Made by a program: the position numbers and the translations under genes
Assembly: GCA_933228675.1 (NCBI GenBank)
Contig: OW121740.1
Location: forward strand, 53,708,174 to 53,772,173
DNA from: Stomorhina lunata
Taxonomy: Eukaryota > Arthropoda > Insecta > Diptera > Rhiniidae
Direction of reading: 5' to 3'
Length of the DNA stretch: 64,000 nt
Notes under the pieces: model-generated
Seen by the model: only the letters and a program-made list of their open reading frames with translations
Told to the model about the DNA's origin: nothing
The model's database searches: none
Shown here: positions 33,441 to 44,138 of the stretch, in pieces
Position numbering within the stretch: position 1 is the stretch's first letter
How the letters are laid out: each line of letters begins with the position of its first letter

Positions 33441-35002
33441 GCGATTCGGCCACCATGTATTAAGGATTTGCCTTAAACATTTGTTTGTAAAGGTTTGCAG
33501 TCGTTTATCGATGGCATTTGTGCGTTTCCGTGTTTCGCGGCCGTAATTCATGATGGACTTGACATTCGAGTACAGAAGAATGTCGAATGCAGATTTTGCC
33601 TTATTAATACTCGAGTACCTGGTTGACCGAGCCTTGCTCGGAGCTTTATGATAAGCATTTTGTGCAAATATTCAGTTAATTGCGAATTATTTTATTTATT
33701 TTTTTCCGATCAACTCATAGTTTGCATAGTTTACAGATTAACTCATTTTGAAAAATTTTGGAAATTGGTCATACCAACAGAAACCTCCGTCGACTCATGC
33801 GCAACAACTTTTCTAAATATTATAGCCTGATCAATTGCACAGTTTACGATTTATTTCATTTTGAGTAATTTTCAGTGGCCCCACCTGAAGTTGTCCATAC
33901 CAACTAAGAAACCTACGTCTGCTTATGCGTAACAACTTTTCTAATGATTATAACATGATCAAATGCACAGTTTACGATTTAATGCATTTTGAGTAATTTT
34001 CAGTGGCGCCACCTGTTGAAGTTTGGTCATTCCCATTAATAAACCTTCGTCGGCTTATCCGCAACAACTTTGCTAAAGATTATAGCATGATTAAATGTAC
34101 AGCTTACGATTAAATTGACTTTGAATAATTTTCAGTAGCGCCACCTGTCGGAAATTATTCAAACCAACTAAAAAACCTTTGCCTACTCATGCGCTACAAC
34201 TTTGCTAAAGATCATAGCATGATCAAATATACAGTTTACGATTTAAATAATTTTTAGTCATTTTCGACGGAAATTAGTCTTACCAACTTAAAAACCTTCC
34301 CCGGCTTATCCGCAACATCTTCGCTTAAGAGCATAATATGATCAAATTCACAGTTTACTATTCTATAAAGAACATACATACAGACAAACATTCATTTGTT
34401 TAAAATAATACTAATTTTTCCCCCTTTTTATTCCCTAATTTCTAAAAGTTCCATATGCATATTTGGTACTTTTTTGGTGCCAATTGAGTTCGGTACATTT
34501 TATTAAAACGCAGTTAACATAATGTATAATGTTCCTATTCATATTACTTTGGAGATGTTAAGTTATCATTTTATCCCTTTTTTTACCCATTTTGGCTCCA
34601 AAATCAAAAAAGTACCAAATACGTGTTTCATGTTTTGTTTACATCAATTGATTGCAGTACAAAGTTTATTTCTATATTCTTTAGTTTTAAATATAAGAGT
34701 GGGTTAAAAAGGTACCAAAAAAACTATTTTCACCCTTTTTTACCCCCTATCGAACATAGTTTCAAAAAAGTACCAAACACCTGTCCACTTATTTTCATAG
34801 TTGTTTAAAACGTAATTTTAATTTTGTTTCTATACCTATTACTTAAGGAGATATAGCGTTTTCGATTTTTTCCCCTTTTTACCCGTTTTTACCCTCTTGG
34901 AGGCAAAAGTTCCAAAAGTCCCTTCTTCTTCGACCTATACATCAAAAAAGATACCCACTGTCCAAATTTTATCAAAATCGTTAGAGCCGTTTTCGAGATA
35001 GC

Positions 35003-35045
<43 letters not shown>

Positions 35046-35930
35046 TATTGCTCGTTTAAGAATATAAGATTTAATATCCTCGTCTGCGCCACCTTTTGTA
35101 GTTACTAAACTTTCCAGGTAATTAAAGGTATCTACACATTCAATAACCTCGTTATCCACATTGATGTGTGTCAACGGGCTTGCGCCATAGCCTCCGGGCA
35201 TAATATTTGTCTTGGAAATATTAATTTCCAGAACAGCTATACGATATTTAGCAGTGATAGCGTTAGTATTCTCTTGAAGGTGGCCAGAGCTTTGGCTTAG
35301 AAGACATACGTCATCACCATATTCCAAGTCCTCAAGTTATTAAAAGGTTGTTGTCCATTGGATACCGTGTCTACCATTTAAAGCCGTGCGCATTATGTTT
35401 TCGATGACGAGGATAAAAAGTATAGGATAAGAAAAATCCTTGTCTTACTCCAGTAGTAACATCGAATGGAGCTATTAGTTTACCCTTGTGTAGGACTCGA
35501 CATTTAAAATCAATGTACATTGCCTCAATTAAGTTGAGAATTTTCGTCGACATGTTACGATTTTCCAAAATTCTCCATAAATAGATTCTACTGACACTGT
35601 CGAAACCTTCATAGAGTTGATAAACTCTAAATGGAAGTGCGAAATTCAATATAAATCAACACAAGAACGGTTTTCTCTAAGCCCAAACTGGTTTTTGCGG
35701 AGTGTAGAGGAAACTGCGTCGGATAATCTGTTAAAAATTATACGACTTAGTATTTTGCTCGGTATTGGAAGAAGTTTTATACCCTTGTCTTTGGGGTCAT
35801 CCTTTTTTGGTATTTTGACTAGTATACCTTCATTCCAGGAGGTTGGCAGAGCTTCTTCTTCCCATATTTTATGCAAGAGTTTAGTATAGTTAACCACAAT
35901 TTGGTAAAATATTTGGAGTCTCAATACTTT
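33440..35930 (-). pseudogene. RTE/CR1-like retroposon copy, split by element X
   Basis: Minus strand. 35371-35924 carries the KIWEEEALPTSW, NQFGLRENRSC and motif A-type segments (YEGFDSVSR), then GVRQG. 35066-35327 carries EYGDDVCLLS, so the catalytic YADD has become YGDD, and the FNYLESLVTTKGG segment. 33440-33614 continues with the YYG- and WPNR-type segments after X is skipped. The joint 'ttaatactcga' at 33614 with 'gatttaatatcc' at 35067 reconstitutes the retroposon order. Several frameshifts. Confidence 0.8.
33615..35066 (-). mobile_element. Helentron/DINE-like element X, copy 3
   Basis: Same orientation as copy 1. GTACCTGGTTGACCGAGC start, 131-bp repeats near 33875, 34005 and 34137 (one decayed), the unique part, (TA)n at 35008-35040 and 'acaattattgctcgtttaagaatata'. 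It is inserted cleanly within an RTE-like copy, so both boundaries are visible. The ORFs at 34522 and 34623 recur in the other copies and are not genes. Confidence 0.75.
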
Positions 35931-36180
35931 TAAAGCTCTACTGCAGACTTACTATCATTTTAACAGGAAATTAGTGTCGTTCTATTTATTGCTTTGGTAA
36001 AAGTAAAATTGTGGCTCACAAACGAGCTTTTGAGCTTTCACACCGACAGTGATGCCAGATTATAATTTTTTGCTCGATTATATGAAGAATGTCCGAATAT
36101 ACAAGTATGAAGAAAAATGAAAATCTGACAAGACTGACCGTAAGAGATTTCAAAGCTGTTTACCACAAATGCAAATATTA
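35930..36180. other. short non-coding spacer
   Basis: No recognisable feature between the retroposon copy and the next RT fragment. Confidence 0.4.
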
Positions 36181-36720
36181 ATGTATGTGTTTTTGGACAG
36201 GTCTGCTTTAGATATTTCCAAGGCGTTCGATAGAGTATGACATGGAGCATTTTTTATCAAAACTTGTTTTTGTTTTAGTGTCGGTAATAACTTTTCTTGA
36301 TTTATATCGAGCTTCCTCTGAGATCACACTATTATAGTTGTTATATATGGGATTCATCAAACAATTTCAATACCAAATCAGGCGTACTGCAAGGCTCTGT
36401 ATTAATGGCCTTCTATTTCAAACTTTCAATCCTATCTACCGGAAATGAAATAAAACTCTCATGTATGGGCCGGTGTTTCAAAGTCAATTTTTGAGCTTCG
36501 TGACCGCATGCAAGTGAGGGCGAAAGTGCTCAACGGTGACAGTAGAATATACAACTCTTTTAACTCACAGGAGCTCCGTCGTTGTGTCATAATGTTCTAT
36601 CGGTGCTACTTAGGATTTTGTTCTAATGAAATCAGGCGTCTTGTCCCCGAAGCACAAACATTCTTGCGCAACACACGACAATCCGTTAGATCACACCCGA
36701 ACAACACATCATAGATAAAA
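36180..36720 (+). pseudogene. Jockey/CR1-like non-LTR RT fragment with internal deletion
   Basis: 'gatatttccaaggcgttcgatagagtatgacat' reads DISKAFDRV, then TGA, then H: motif A with Trp changed to stop. Next is a decayed fingers region and SGV-LQGSVL (near 36380). Frame 36508-36714 jumps to the C-terminal tail (RRCVIMFYRCYLGFCSNEIRRL, TFLRNTRQS). The catalytic FADD region is absent, so a deletion joins the palm to the tail. Confidence 0.7.
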
Positions 36721-36784
36721 TTATATCTTTAGATAAAATTATATCTTTTATATCTTTCGAATAGTAAATGGACCCATTATCAAT

Positions 36785-37010
36785 AAGTCGATTATATAAA
36801 CACACAAATTGTCGCATATGGGCCCACAAAATTAATTTCACACTTCTCGAAAAACCATCACGTCCAAAGAAAGTGCCGTTTATGCTCAGGCGGCATCATT
36901 AGCCAGTATTTTTACGAAAATGAGTAAGGAAACCCCGTAACCGTAAATTATTTGCGATACCAAACCATGAACAGATTTTTTTGGCAACAATTTTCTGATG
37001 TTGATGTTGA
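36785..37010 (+). pseudogene. mariner-like transposase central fragment
   Basis: Plus strand. NKxxNCRIW-, EKPSRPKK- and FYENE-like pieces in shifted frames correspond to the region between the first and second catalytic Asp of the mariner copies. No ends visible. Confidence 0.55.
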
Positions 37011-37149
37011 CAGCAGTGATCTCTTTCCCCCTCGATCTTGAGATTTTCCAAAGATGGTTTATATTATCTGAGGCTATTAGAAATACTGGGTTTATGCGAA
37101 AAATAACTGACGCTCCATTAATGGCTGCCATATTAATATGGCAATATCA

Positions 37150-37440
37150 AGGAAGAGTTCCGGACAAAAATTCCCAAAGAACTTCCTCGTGTGACAAGCT
37201 ATTTGCAGTTGTGGCAAAAAAAGGCAAACATTTGTGACATCATGCACGATAAACACAGAAATTTATACAACGGAGTGCCTACAAAATAGGCTTTTAACGT
37301 TTTTGAGATAGCACGGAGTGCCTACATATTTTGCTTATTACATATTAAGCATCATGATGCTTGATCGGGCCAAAATATGTAGGCACTCATTGCTATCTCA
37401 AAAACGATAGAAGCCGTTTTTGTAGACGCTGTAATGCACA
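37150..37440 (+). pseudogene. DD37E transposase remnant with inverted duplication
   Basis: 37165-37290 matches the intact DD37E gene at 41140-41265 ('acttcctcgtgtg', 'tatttgcagttgtggcaaaa', 'aacacagaaatttata', 'gagtgcctacaaaa') with small changes. 37275-37440 is then a hairpin: 'ttgagatagcacggagtgcc' at 37301 pairs with its inverted copy ending near 37408, and the flanking 'gcctacaaaa' region is also mirrored. Confidence 0.75.
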
Positions 37441-37618
37441 AGGAGGTTGACATCGTGTTAGTGCACCTGCTAGAACGTGGAGAAGGTCAATTAATGCGGA
37501 TCTGCAAACAGCAAGCTATTCTTGGAATGACGTATACCTAATCTCGCAACAGAGTCCGATATAAAAGGACTGTTGAGACCCTATACTCCACTGGGAATCA
37601 AGGATTACAGAACTCGAT
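37440..37618 (+). pseudogene. RTE/CR1-like retroposon 3' end fragment
   Basis: Reads GxHRVSAPARTWRRS-like sequence, then the terminal LYSTGNQG equivalent and 'aaggattacagaa'. Matches 15500-15680 with substitutions and a small deletion. Confidence 0.7.
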
Positions 37619-38870
37619 TTCTTTTGCATGGCCACCACGGGCACGCTTGCAGAAGTGCAGACGCTGAACCCAATTTTTGATAGTTTTCAAGAATAAGTTG
37701 GCCGATACTGCTGCAATTTCATGTTCGATATTCGTACGAAGTTCATCAATCGTCGCTGGCTTGTTGGCATAGACCAAAAGCTTGACTAGAGATGGGTTTA
37801 GACCTGGGTATTTACCTAACGCTGGGTATTTACCTATTTATACCCACTTTCATACCCGGGTATTTATCTAATTTCGGGTAAATACTCATTTGAATAACAG
37901 ATACTCATTGTTACGTAGAGCAACAGAATTTTGAACATTTTCGAATTTATCTGAGGTACCTCCTGCATTGGAATTCATTTTCACAATGTCACAGGCGCTA
38001 AACATAAATGCAATGACAGATTTTGTCAATTATAAGGCCTGACATTTTTGGGTCAAAACTTTTGTTTGGATGAAATTTCTGGAGTAAATTAGTAGAAGGT
38101 AACTTATGGAAGTACGCAATAACAGCTCTCTGTACTTCAGCTCCTTCTGAACGTCCCCTTAGTACCCACAGCTTCACCTTTTACATTTTTTTTATTCTGA
38201 TTTATACCCACATTTTGGGTAAATACCCAAGTGCTTGGGTAAATATCTGGGTATTTATCTTTAAATAGCCAATTTACCATTTGGGTATTTACCCTTGTCC
38301 CATCACTAGGCTTGACTTAGCCTACAGGCAAATCAACTTTAACATTTCGTGTGATAACACGTTCTTTAAACTTGGTTTTCAATAAATAGATTGTGACATT
38401 CGCTGTGTGGCTTCTGGCGTCTTTCTTTTGTAATCATATATCTACCAAGTCCATATCATCCAATTGGGGCCAAAAATATTAATTTATCATTGAACGGTAG
38501 CGATTCCCACTCACAGTAACGTGCCGGTCTTGACCATCATGGAAGAAGTACGGCCCAATGACGCCATCGGCCCATAAAGCGCACCAAACCGTAATTTTTT
38601 CGGGATGCAATGATGACTCACGGAGTCCGTGTGGATTGCTGCCTGACCAACAACGCATATTATATTTGCTGACGAAGCCATTCAGTCGGAAATGATCCTC
38701 ATCGCTGAAGATGATTTTGCTCTTAACAATGAGGCCACTGACTCCGAATTTCGGTAGTAAATTTTAATAATTTCGACTCGTTGTTGGCTCGTATATCTTT
38801 CCATCAATAAATGGCAAATTTTACTAAAGAGAAATGTTCAAAGAGCAGCAAGAAATATGGCGTCTTTGGC
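37618..38870 (-). pseudogene. mariner-like element, copy 3, interrupted by a hAT MITE
   Basis: Minus strand. 38309-38820 carries FSDEDHFRLNGFVSKYN, KITVWCALWADG and a decayed second catalytic region; 37618-37786 carries LLVYANKPATIDELRT and the C-terminus. The break between them is the 522-bp hAT-like insertion. The segment around the third Asp and the N-terminal HTH are deleted or decayed. Confidence 0.75.
37787..38308. mobile_element. hAT-like non-autonomous element (MITE)
   Basis: 522 bp with ends TAGAGATGGG and CCCATCACTA (TAGNG type, typical of hAT). Flanking 8-mers AGCTTGAC (37779-37786) and GGCTTGAC (38309-38316) match 7 of 8, the hAT duplication size. Internally, GGGTATTTACC motifs are repeated in both orientations near each end. 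No coding capacity. Confidence 0.85.
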
Positions 38871-39780
38871 TGTCCCTGTACTTTTGTAGCGTCCCTGTTG
38901 AAAGGATTTGAATATAACTAAAACAGTTTTCCTTAGAATCATAAAAACTAAAAATCCATGTAATAGTTTTAGAGTTATTGCAATTCAATGCTGGGTTTGA
39001 TAACCCTTTTACTATACAAATACAAATGCATCTTAATCTCTTCTCCCTCTTATTTTATTATTTCCGCAAATCAAAGCTTTTTAAATAACAACAAAGTGTC
39101 GTCTTTTTTATAAGCTCACGTGTTAAAAATTTTTATAGCCCGATCTTGGCTAAAATCCTCTTTAACTGCTAAACCTAAACTTTACAAATAGAATTTGTGA
39201 GACTTTGGGTACGCGATCTTAGAATTATGCATGAGTATTGGTGATAAGAAAAAAAAAGATCGTTTTCTTGAAACACATCAATGAATTTTTATGCAAAGTT
39301 ATGCTTAGAAATTGAGAGTGAGAGTCTTAAGAGTGAGAAATACAAAAGCAAACACATTAAAATAAAAACATGGTCCGATCCCAACAGTGGAACAAAACCG
39401 TTTTAATGTTTTCTAAACAAAATTTAGAGAGCTCAAGTTTACTAGCACAATCTGTATCTGTGTGTAGGGAGCAATGTATCTGCATTTAAATATGTATGTG
39501 TATGTGTAGGTTTGTTGGTTTTTGAATTTTGTCTACTAAAAAAAGAGTATCTTTTTTTTAATTTGAGTAGTGAATTATAAAACAAATCTGGCTGTCATTT
39601 GATTTAGCGTATGTAAGCCGGTTGAGATACAATATTTTTGGCTCAGTTCATTTTTTTATTTTCATAGTTTATTTTTTGCTTTTAAAGCAGTGCTGGATAT
39701 TTGATTATGGGGAGTTTTTGTATTACTAGAACAACTTAAGTAAGCTAAAATTCCTCAACTAATATTGTTTGCCACAAATT
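38870..39780. other. non-coding, nothing recognised
   Basis: AT-rich. 'tgtatgtgtatgtgtagg' near 39500 is a short TG-rich tract. No open frame of interest. Confidence 0.5.
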
Positions 39781-40312
39781 CCATCCAAAAACGAAAATCT
39801 TCAGATAACCATGTAGATTAGCCCTAATAGTCCTATCACTCAAATATGGGATCAAACTGTGTTGGGTTCCAGGTCATTGTGATATCAAAGGCAACGAAGT
39901 TGATGACGAAGCCGCAAGACATGGCTTGAGCCAAGATTTAATAAAAAAAAAATAGGGATATAGCTCCACCTATCTGTTACTTTAATATGAATATCCAGTT
40001 TTGGATCAGCAAGGAAATAACAGGGCTTCGGGCGATATGATAGCCTGTAGAACATCTAGGGCATTATGGCCTAAACCAGATATAAAGAGTGTTCTAAAAA
40101 AAAATGCATTTACTATTTTAGACAAAACTTATCCATAGTGCAAGAAATAATTTATTTTTTGATCCCCTTCTTCACAGCATTCTGCATATAGTAGCCGACG
40201 GCTACAGCAAGAATGTGGGAAGTGAAGGTAGATGAAAACTGAAAAATGTTTGTTTTTGTTCAGTCGATAATCTACGCTTTTACTTTTGGTTTACGAACAT
40301 AATTCTTAATAG

Positions 40313-40516
40313 TTATGTTTGTAAATTTAGTAATAATGCGAGGTTTTCGATCTGTCTAAATTGGGGATAATCCTCCTGAAGAGATGGCTTAACCAACCAT
40401 AGAAACGCGTCGAGGAATTTGGTTTCTCCGCAAACATTTTTTGGCTTTTTATCAATAAATTGATCTGTTACATTAATAAATAAATGTAACAGGTTTGGGA
40501 TCAAATGCAAATACAC
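40313..40516 (-). other. small antisense open frame in the DD37E leader
   Basis: 67 codons divergent from the transposase, reading KPKNVCGETKFLDAFLWLVK and ending in NLALLLNLQT. I do not recognise it. It could be captured sequence, a second short gene, or chance. Confidence 0.25.
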
Positions 40517-40599
40517 TTCTTTTTCAAGTTAGTTTCTATAGATATATCAGATACTATTATTTTAGAAATTATTAATTTTTAATAGTTATTTCAATCAAA

Positions 40600-41610
40600 A
40601 TGGACTGCGAAAAAAAAGTTCGTGAAAATATAATTAAAACTTTTCAAAAAAATTCGTCATGGACTTTTAAAAAAATAGCTAATAATTTGAAAGTTGACCC
40701 TCGAACGGTTTCTAATGCCATCAGACGGTATAAGGAAAACCTGAGCATTGAAAGAAAACCTGGATCAGGGAGGAAAAAAGGTTCTACAGATATTGGTAAG
40801 GCAAAAGAAGTCGAGCGACTCTTTCGAAGAGCGCCTAACACTTCTTTAAGAAAAGCAGCTCGTACGGTGAAATGTTCTACGAATTTTGCACATAGAGTCA
40901 AAGCTTATGCTGGACCGAAGACATACAAAGTCCAAAAGGTTCCAGATCGCAATGCTATAAAGAACTTAGACGCAAAAAAACGAGCGAAAAAATTGAAGTC
41001 TGGTTTTATAAAAAAATACACCTGTTGTGTGATGGATGATGAAACATACGTACTGGCAGACTTTTCTCAACTTCCTGGTCAAGATTTTTATGTTGCTGAT
41101 AAACGGGGCAATGTTCGGCAAGAGTTTCGCACAAAAAACCAAACAAAATTCCCTAAGAAGTTTCTCGTGTGGCAAACTATTTGCAGTTGTGGCAAAAGAA
41201 GTAAAGTATTTGTGGCATCTGGCACAATAAACACAGAAATTTATATAAAGGAGTGCCTACAAAAACGGTTGTTACTCTTTTTAAGAGAGCACAGAGTGAC
41301 TAAATTTTTTTGGCCCGATTTGGCATCATGCCATTATGGAAAAAAGGCACTTGAGTGGTACTCAAAGAATAATGTCATTTTTGTACCACGAGAGGCAAAT
41401 CCACCTAACTGTCCAGAACTTGGGCCTGTGGAAAGGTATTGGGCTCTGGTAAAAAAGGAATTGAAGAACACAGGAAAGATTTCCAAGAACATGTCCGATT
41501 TTAAGCGCTGGTGGAATACATGCTCCAAAAAGGTATCAGAAGCAACTGTAAAATCCTTAATGGGAGGGTTTCCGAAAAAAGTCGATAATTTTGCAAAACC
41601 CGAGTACTAA
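40600..41610 (+). CDS. Tc1/mariner-superfamily DD37E transposase, intact ORF
   Basis: 336 aa, the only complete transposase frame in the window. Residues 1-55 form a paired-type helix-turn-helix (SSWTFKKIANNLKVDPRTVS), then a basic GSGRKKG motif (55-61) and a second HTH around 80-105. Catalytic residues: Asp147 in VMDDETYV, Asp240 in FFWPDLASCHYG, Glu278 in GPVERYW, with 37 residues between the last two, hence DD37E. That spacing is known from mosquito ITmD37E elements and others. A nuclear-localising basic stretch lies at 127-133 (KKRAKKL). Start at the first Met of the frame, preceded by 'tcaatcaaaatgg', a good insect initiation context. Predicted function: cut-and-paste transposition at TA. 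Whether it is active cannot be told from sequence. Confidence 0.93.
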   Translation: MDCEKKVRENIIKTFQKNSSWTFKKIANNLKVDPRTVSNAIRRYKENLSIERKPGSGRKKGSTDIGKAKEVERLFRRAPNTSLRKAARTVKCSTNFAHRVKAYAGPKTYKVQKVPDRNAIKNLDAKKRAKKLKSGFIKKYTCCVMDDETYVLADFSQLPGQDFYVADKRGNVRQEFRTKNQTKFPKKFLVWQTICSCGKRSKVFVASGTINTEIYIKECLQKRLLLFLREHRVTKFFWPDLASCHYGKKALEWYSKNNVIFVPREANPPNCPELGPVERYWALVKKELKNTGKISKNMSDFKRWWNTCSKKVSEATVKSLMGGFPKKVDNFAKPEY

Positions 41611-42009
41611 GTAAACATTTTAATGCTAAATGATTTTGTATAATATGTCATTATATTTGCGTATTTTGTAGAGTTTTTATATTAAAAGGTTTGATTTTTA
41701 TTTAAGAAAATCCAACTACAAATTTTATTTAGAGCACTCTTTAGGAGAAACAAAAACTTTGCTAGATCTTAGTGGGATACATTTAAGAATGTGTTTGGAC
41801 ATACTAACATTCCACTGTGCCTTAAACTCTGGACTAAAAAGTTGGAACGGAAGCATTGCGGACTTTTTCAGACTGTGTTAAGATAAGGACTCGTCCTAAT
41901 CGGTGGAACACATTATCTGGCAGTGTCTAATGCTCCAAAATCAGAGGTTTAAACATCTAGGTAATAGATTCCATGAAGAACAAGGAAATACATATACAGA
42001 CAAAGCCGC

Positions 42010-42640
42010 GTATAACGAATCTCGATTTAACGAAAATTAGATATAACGAAAGTTATTATTTTTTTTTTTAACTTGAATACCTTATATAGCGAATATTAAG
42101 CAAATTTTATACTCGATATAACAAAAAGTTAAAGAAAATAAGCATAAAATTGTTATTATCGTTAGATTTATGAACAGTTTTCGATTTTCACTTACTGAAG
42201 TTGCTTTTGATTGATTCAATCGAAAATTTGTGAAAATATGCTAAAACTTGTGGCCAAAATCTAAATTCCGGGAAGCCATTTCTATGAAACGTACTTGAAA
42301 TAATGAACCGATTTCTATATAATAGCCCCACTATAAAAAGACGTCTATACTATCATAAAATTATCTTAAAAATTGTGAATTCGATAACAGTTCGAAGAGT
42401 TATCGGCCGTATTTCGATGTTACCAAAAATGGGCCTTATCTGAAAATAAAATTTTGAATATTAAAATTACTTAATATTAATTTGTCATTCAGCCCGACAA
42501 AAGCTTATAGATTCTCCTTACTCAAAAAGCGATAATTCTGCCTATTTACCAGAATGGGCCTTATCAGAAAATACAAATTTGAATAAAAAAATTTGAAGAA
42601 GTAAAAACTTTTAAGATTGAACTTCCTATAAAAAAGTTAA
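42010..42640. other. non-coding with mini-me-like trace
   Basis: 42235-42360 contains 'tgtggccaaaatctaaattccggga' and 'ataatgaaccgatttctat', matching the mini-me interior (compare 14120-14200). Also a short-period 'tataacga' pattern at 42010-42130. No coding region. Confidence 0.5.
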
Positions 42641-42644
42641 GACA

Positions 42645-42910
42645 AGATCGCTTCGTAATATCTTTCATAAAGTGGAAAGACACGACCCCAATTGCTGATA
42701 AAGCTGACGAATCGATTGATTAGGATCATCTTCAACACTTTCCTGTACAGCCGCTACAGCTTCTTTAATGCGCACTCTTCGGCATCTCACAGGAAACACA
42801 TTATCAGTAATAGTAAATGTGGTTCGAAAACGTAATTGATCCTCTAATTGGTCGCTCTAAAGGGCGATTATGTACACCATAAAATGGAAAAAGTGCACTA
42901 TAAGTTTGAC
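42645..42910 (-). pseudogene. mariner-like transposase N-terminal fragment
   Basis: Minus strand reads HTH/linker segments equivalent to EAVAAVQESVEDDPNQSIRQ and FRTTFTITDNVFPVR in broken frames, like residues 30-120 of the 1.5-2.6 kb protein. It stops at the 30-bp minisatellite. Confidence 0.65.
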
Positions 42911-42924
42911 AAATAGAAGGCTGA

Positions 42925-43215
42925 CTGTTTTGGCACAGCGACTTGTTTGACGGTTTTGCCTCAGCAGCTTCGGTTGAGTTTTGGCGCAGCGGGTTCGGAT
43001 GACTGTTTTGGCACAGCGGTTTCGGCTTAGTGTTTTGGCACAGTGACTTCGGCTGCCTTTTTTGGCACAGCCACTTCGGCTGACTTTTTTAGTATAGCCA
43101 CTTCGGTTGACTGATTTGATACAGCAGCTTCGGTTGACTGTATTAGCACAGCGGCTCCGGCTGGCTGTTTTGGAACATTGACTTCGGATGACAGTTTTGG
43201 CACAGCGGCTTTGGT
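42925..43215 (-). repeat. 30-bp minisatellite with peptide-like minus strand
   Basis: About nine to ten diverged units of the type 'ttcggctgactgttttggcacagcggc'. Period 30 keeps one frame. The minus strand translates to a ten-residue repeat around AVPKQS(S/T)E(V/A)A with one stop (near 43035) and one indel at the far end. It may be a decayed repeat-protein exon or an ordinary minisatellite. Confidence 0.75.
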
Positions 43216-43283
43216 AGTTTAGCTTAAGTCAAAATTGTAATATTGTAATAATGGAAAAGTAATATGTATCTATTTAAGTAATA

Positions 43284-43602
43284 TATATATATATATAATT
43301 CCCCGACAACATTCCAATTGGAACAAGGGGTACTTCTCTCAGACAATGAGCTGCATCCGACTCTATTTTTAGACTCATTGAAAGGGACCTACGTTTTAAC
43401 GCCGGCTCCGAACGGCAAATGCATTAGTTAGAGAAGTTTTTCATAGCCTAATACTCAATAACCAGTGGCTAGCTGAGTTATGAGGTGAACCGCCGCTTTT
43501 TGAAAATTAATTTTTTTCAAGAGGGTCTGACAGGGATTGAACTTGGGACCTCTGGTATGCTAGGCGGATGACTAACCTGCTATATCACGGCGGTTCACGC
43601 CG
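43284..43602 (-). mobile_element. tRNA-derived SINE, copy C
   Basis: Minus orientation with the full GTGAACCGCCGTGATATAGC head, B box, body and TA tail. Flanked by a perfect 9-bp duplication TAAGTAATA (43275-43283 and 43603-43611). Its 5' two-thirds are included in the 348-bp tandem duplication that follows. Confidence 0.87.
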
Positions 43603-44088
43603 TAAGTAATAACTTGTCTTCATCGATTGGTGCTTGGAAACACGAGCAGTCTTCCCGATTACTATTTTGGAAATCCGAGCAGTATAATCAATACTCCGTC
43701 ATCCGATATATATTTATAGACACCGAACGTTGTTAACGCCGTTTTAACGCCGGCTCCGAACGGCAAATGCATTAGTTAGAGAAGTTTTTCATAGCCTAAT
43801 ACTCAATAACCAGTGGCTAGCTGAGTTATGAGGTGAACCGCCGCTTTTTGAAAATTAATTTTTTTCAAGAGGGTCTGACAGGGATTGAACTTGGGACCTC
43901 TGGTATGCTAGGCGGATGACTAACCTGCTATATCACGGCGGTTCACGCCGTAAGTAATAACTTGTCTTCATCGATTGGTGCTTGGAAACACGAGCAGTCT
44001 TCCCGATTACTATTTTGGAAATCCGAGCAGTATAATCAATACTCCGTCATCCGATATATATTTATAGACACCGAACGTTGTTACCAAC
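43393..44088. repeat. perfect-looking 348-bp tandem duplication
   Basis: 43393-43740 and 43741-44088 appear identical base for base by eye. Each unit holds most of SINE copy C plus about 130 bp of flank ending 'accgaacgttgtta'. Identity implies a very recent event or an assembly duplication. The second SINE part (43741-43950) therefore has no target duplication of its own. Confidence 0.88.
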
Positions 44089-44138
44089 CGGACCATGACT
44101 ATCACAACAATACCAGGAGTATCGGGTTCTCCATTTTG

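Larger units (their letters stand above)
40085..41741 (+). mobile_element. Tc1-like DD37E transposon, apparently intact
   Basis: 1657 bp flanked by TA (40083-40084 and 41742-41743). Inverted ends: AAGAGTGTTCTAAAAAAAAA and AAGAGTGCTCTAAATAAAAT (read from 41741), matching about 18 of 20 bp. It contains one uninterrupted 336-aa transposase with about 515 bp upstream and about 130 bp downstream. It interrupts an RNase-H retroposon, so it is younger than that element. Related debris lies at 37.15-37.44 kb. Confidence 0.93.
39780..42010 (+). pseudogene. I/LOA-like retroposon 3' region with RNase H, split by DD37E
   Basis: 39839-39945 reads IKLCWVPGHCDIKGNE-VDDEAARHGLS, the conserved C-terminal part of an RNase H domain found in I-, R1- and LOA-type elements. 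The sequence continues to the WPKPD block at 40080, is interrupted by the DD37E transposon, and resumes at 41742 with LLDLSGIHLRMCLDILTFHC and the terminal VEHIIWQCLMLQNQRFKHLG. A stop (TAA near 41880) and earlier frameshifts show decay. This is a third non-LTR lineage here. Confidence 0.8.

Noticed and set aside
37787..38308. Intron of the mariner gene
   Set aside because: TAGNG inverted ends and flanking 8-bp duplication identify a hAT insertion; splice signals are not needed to explain it.
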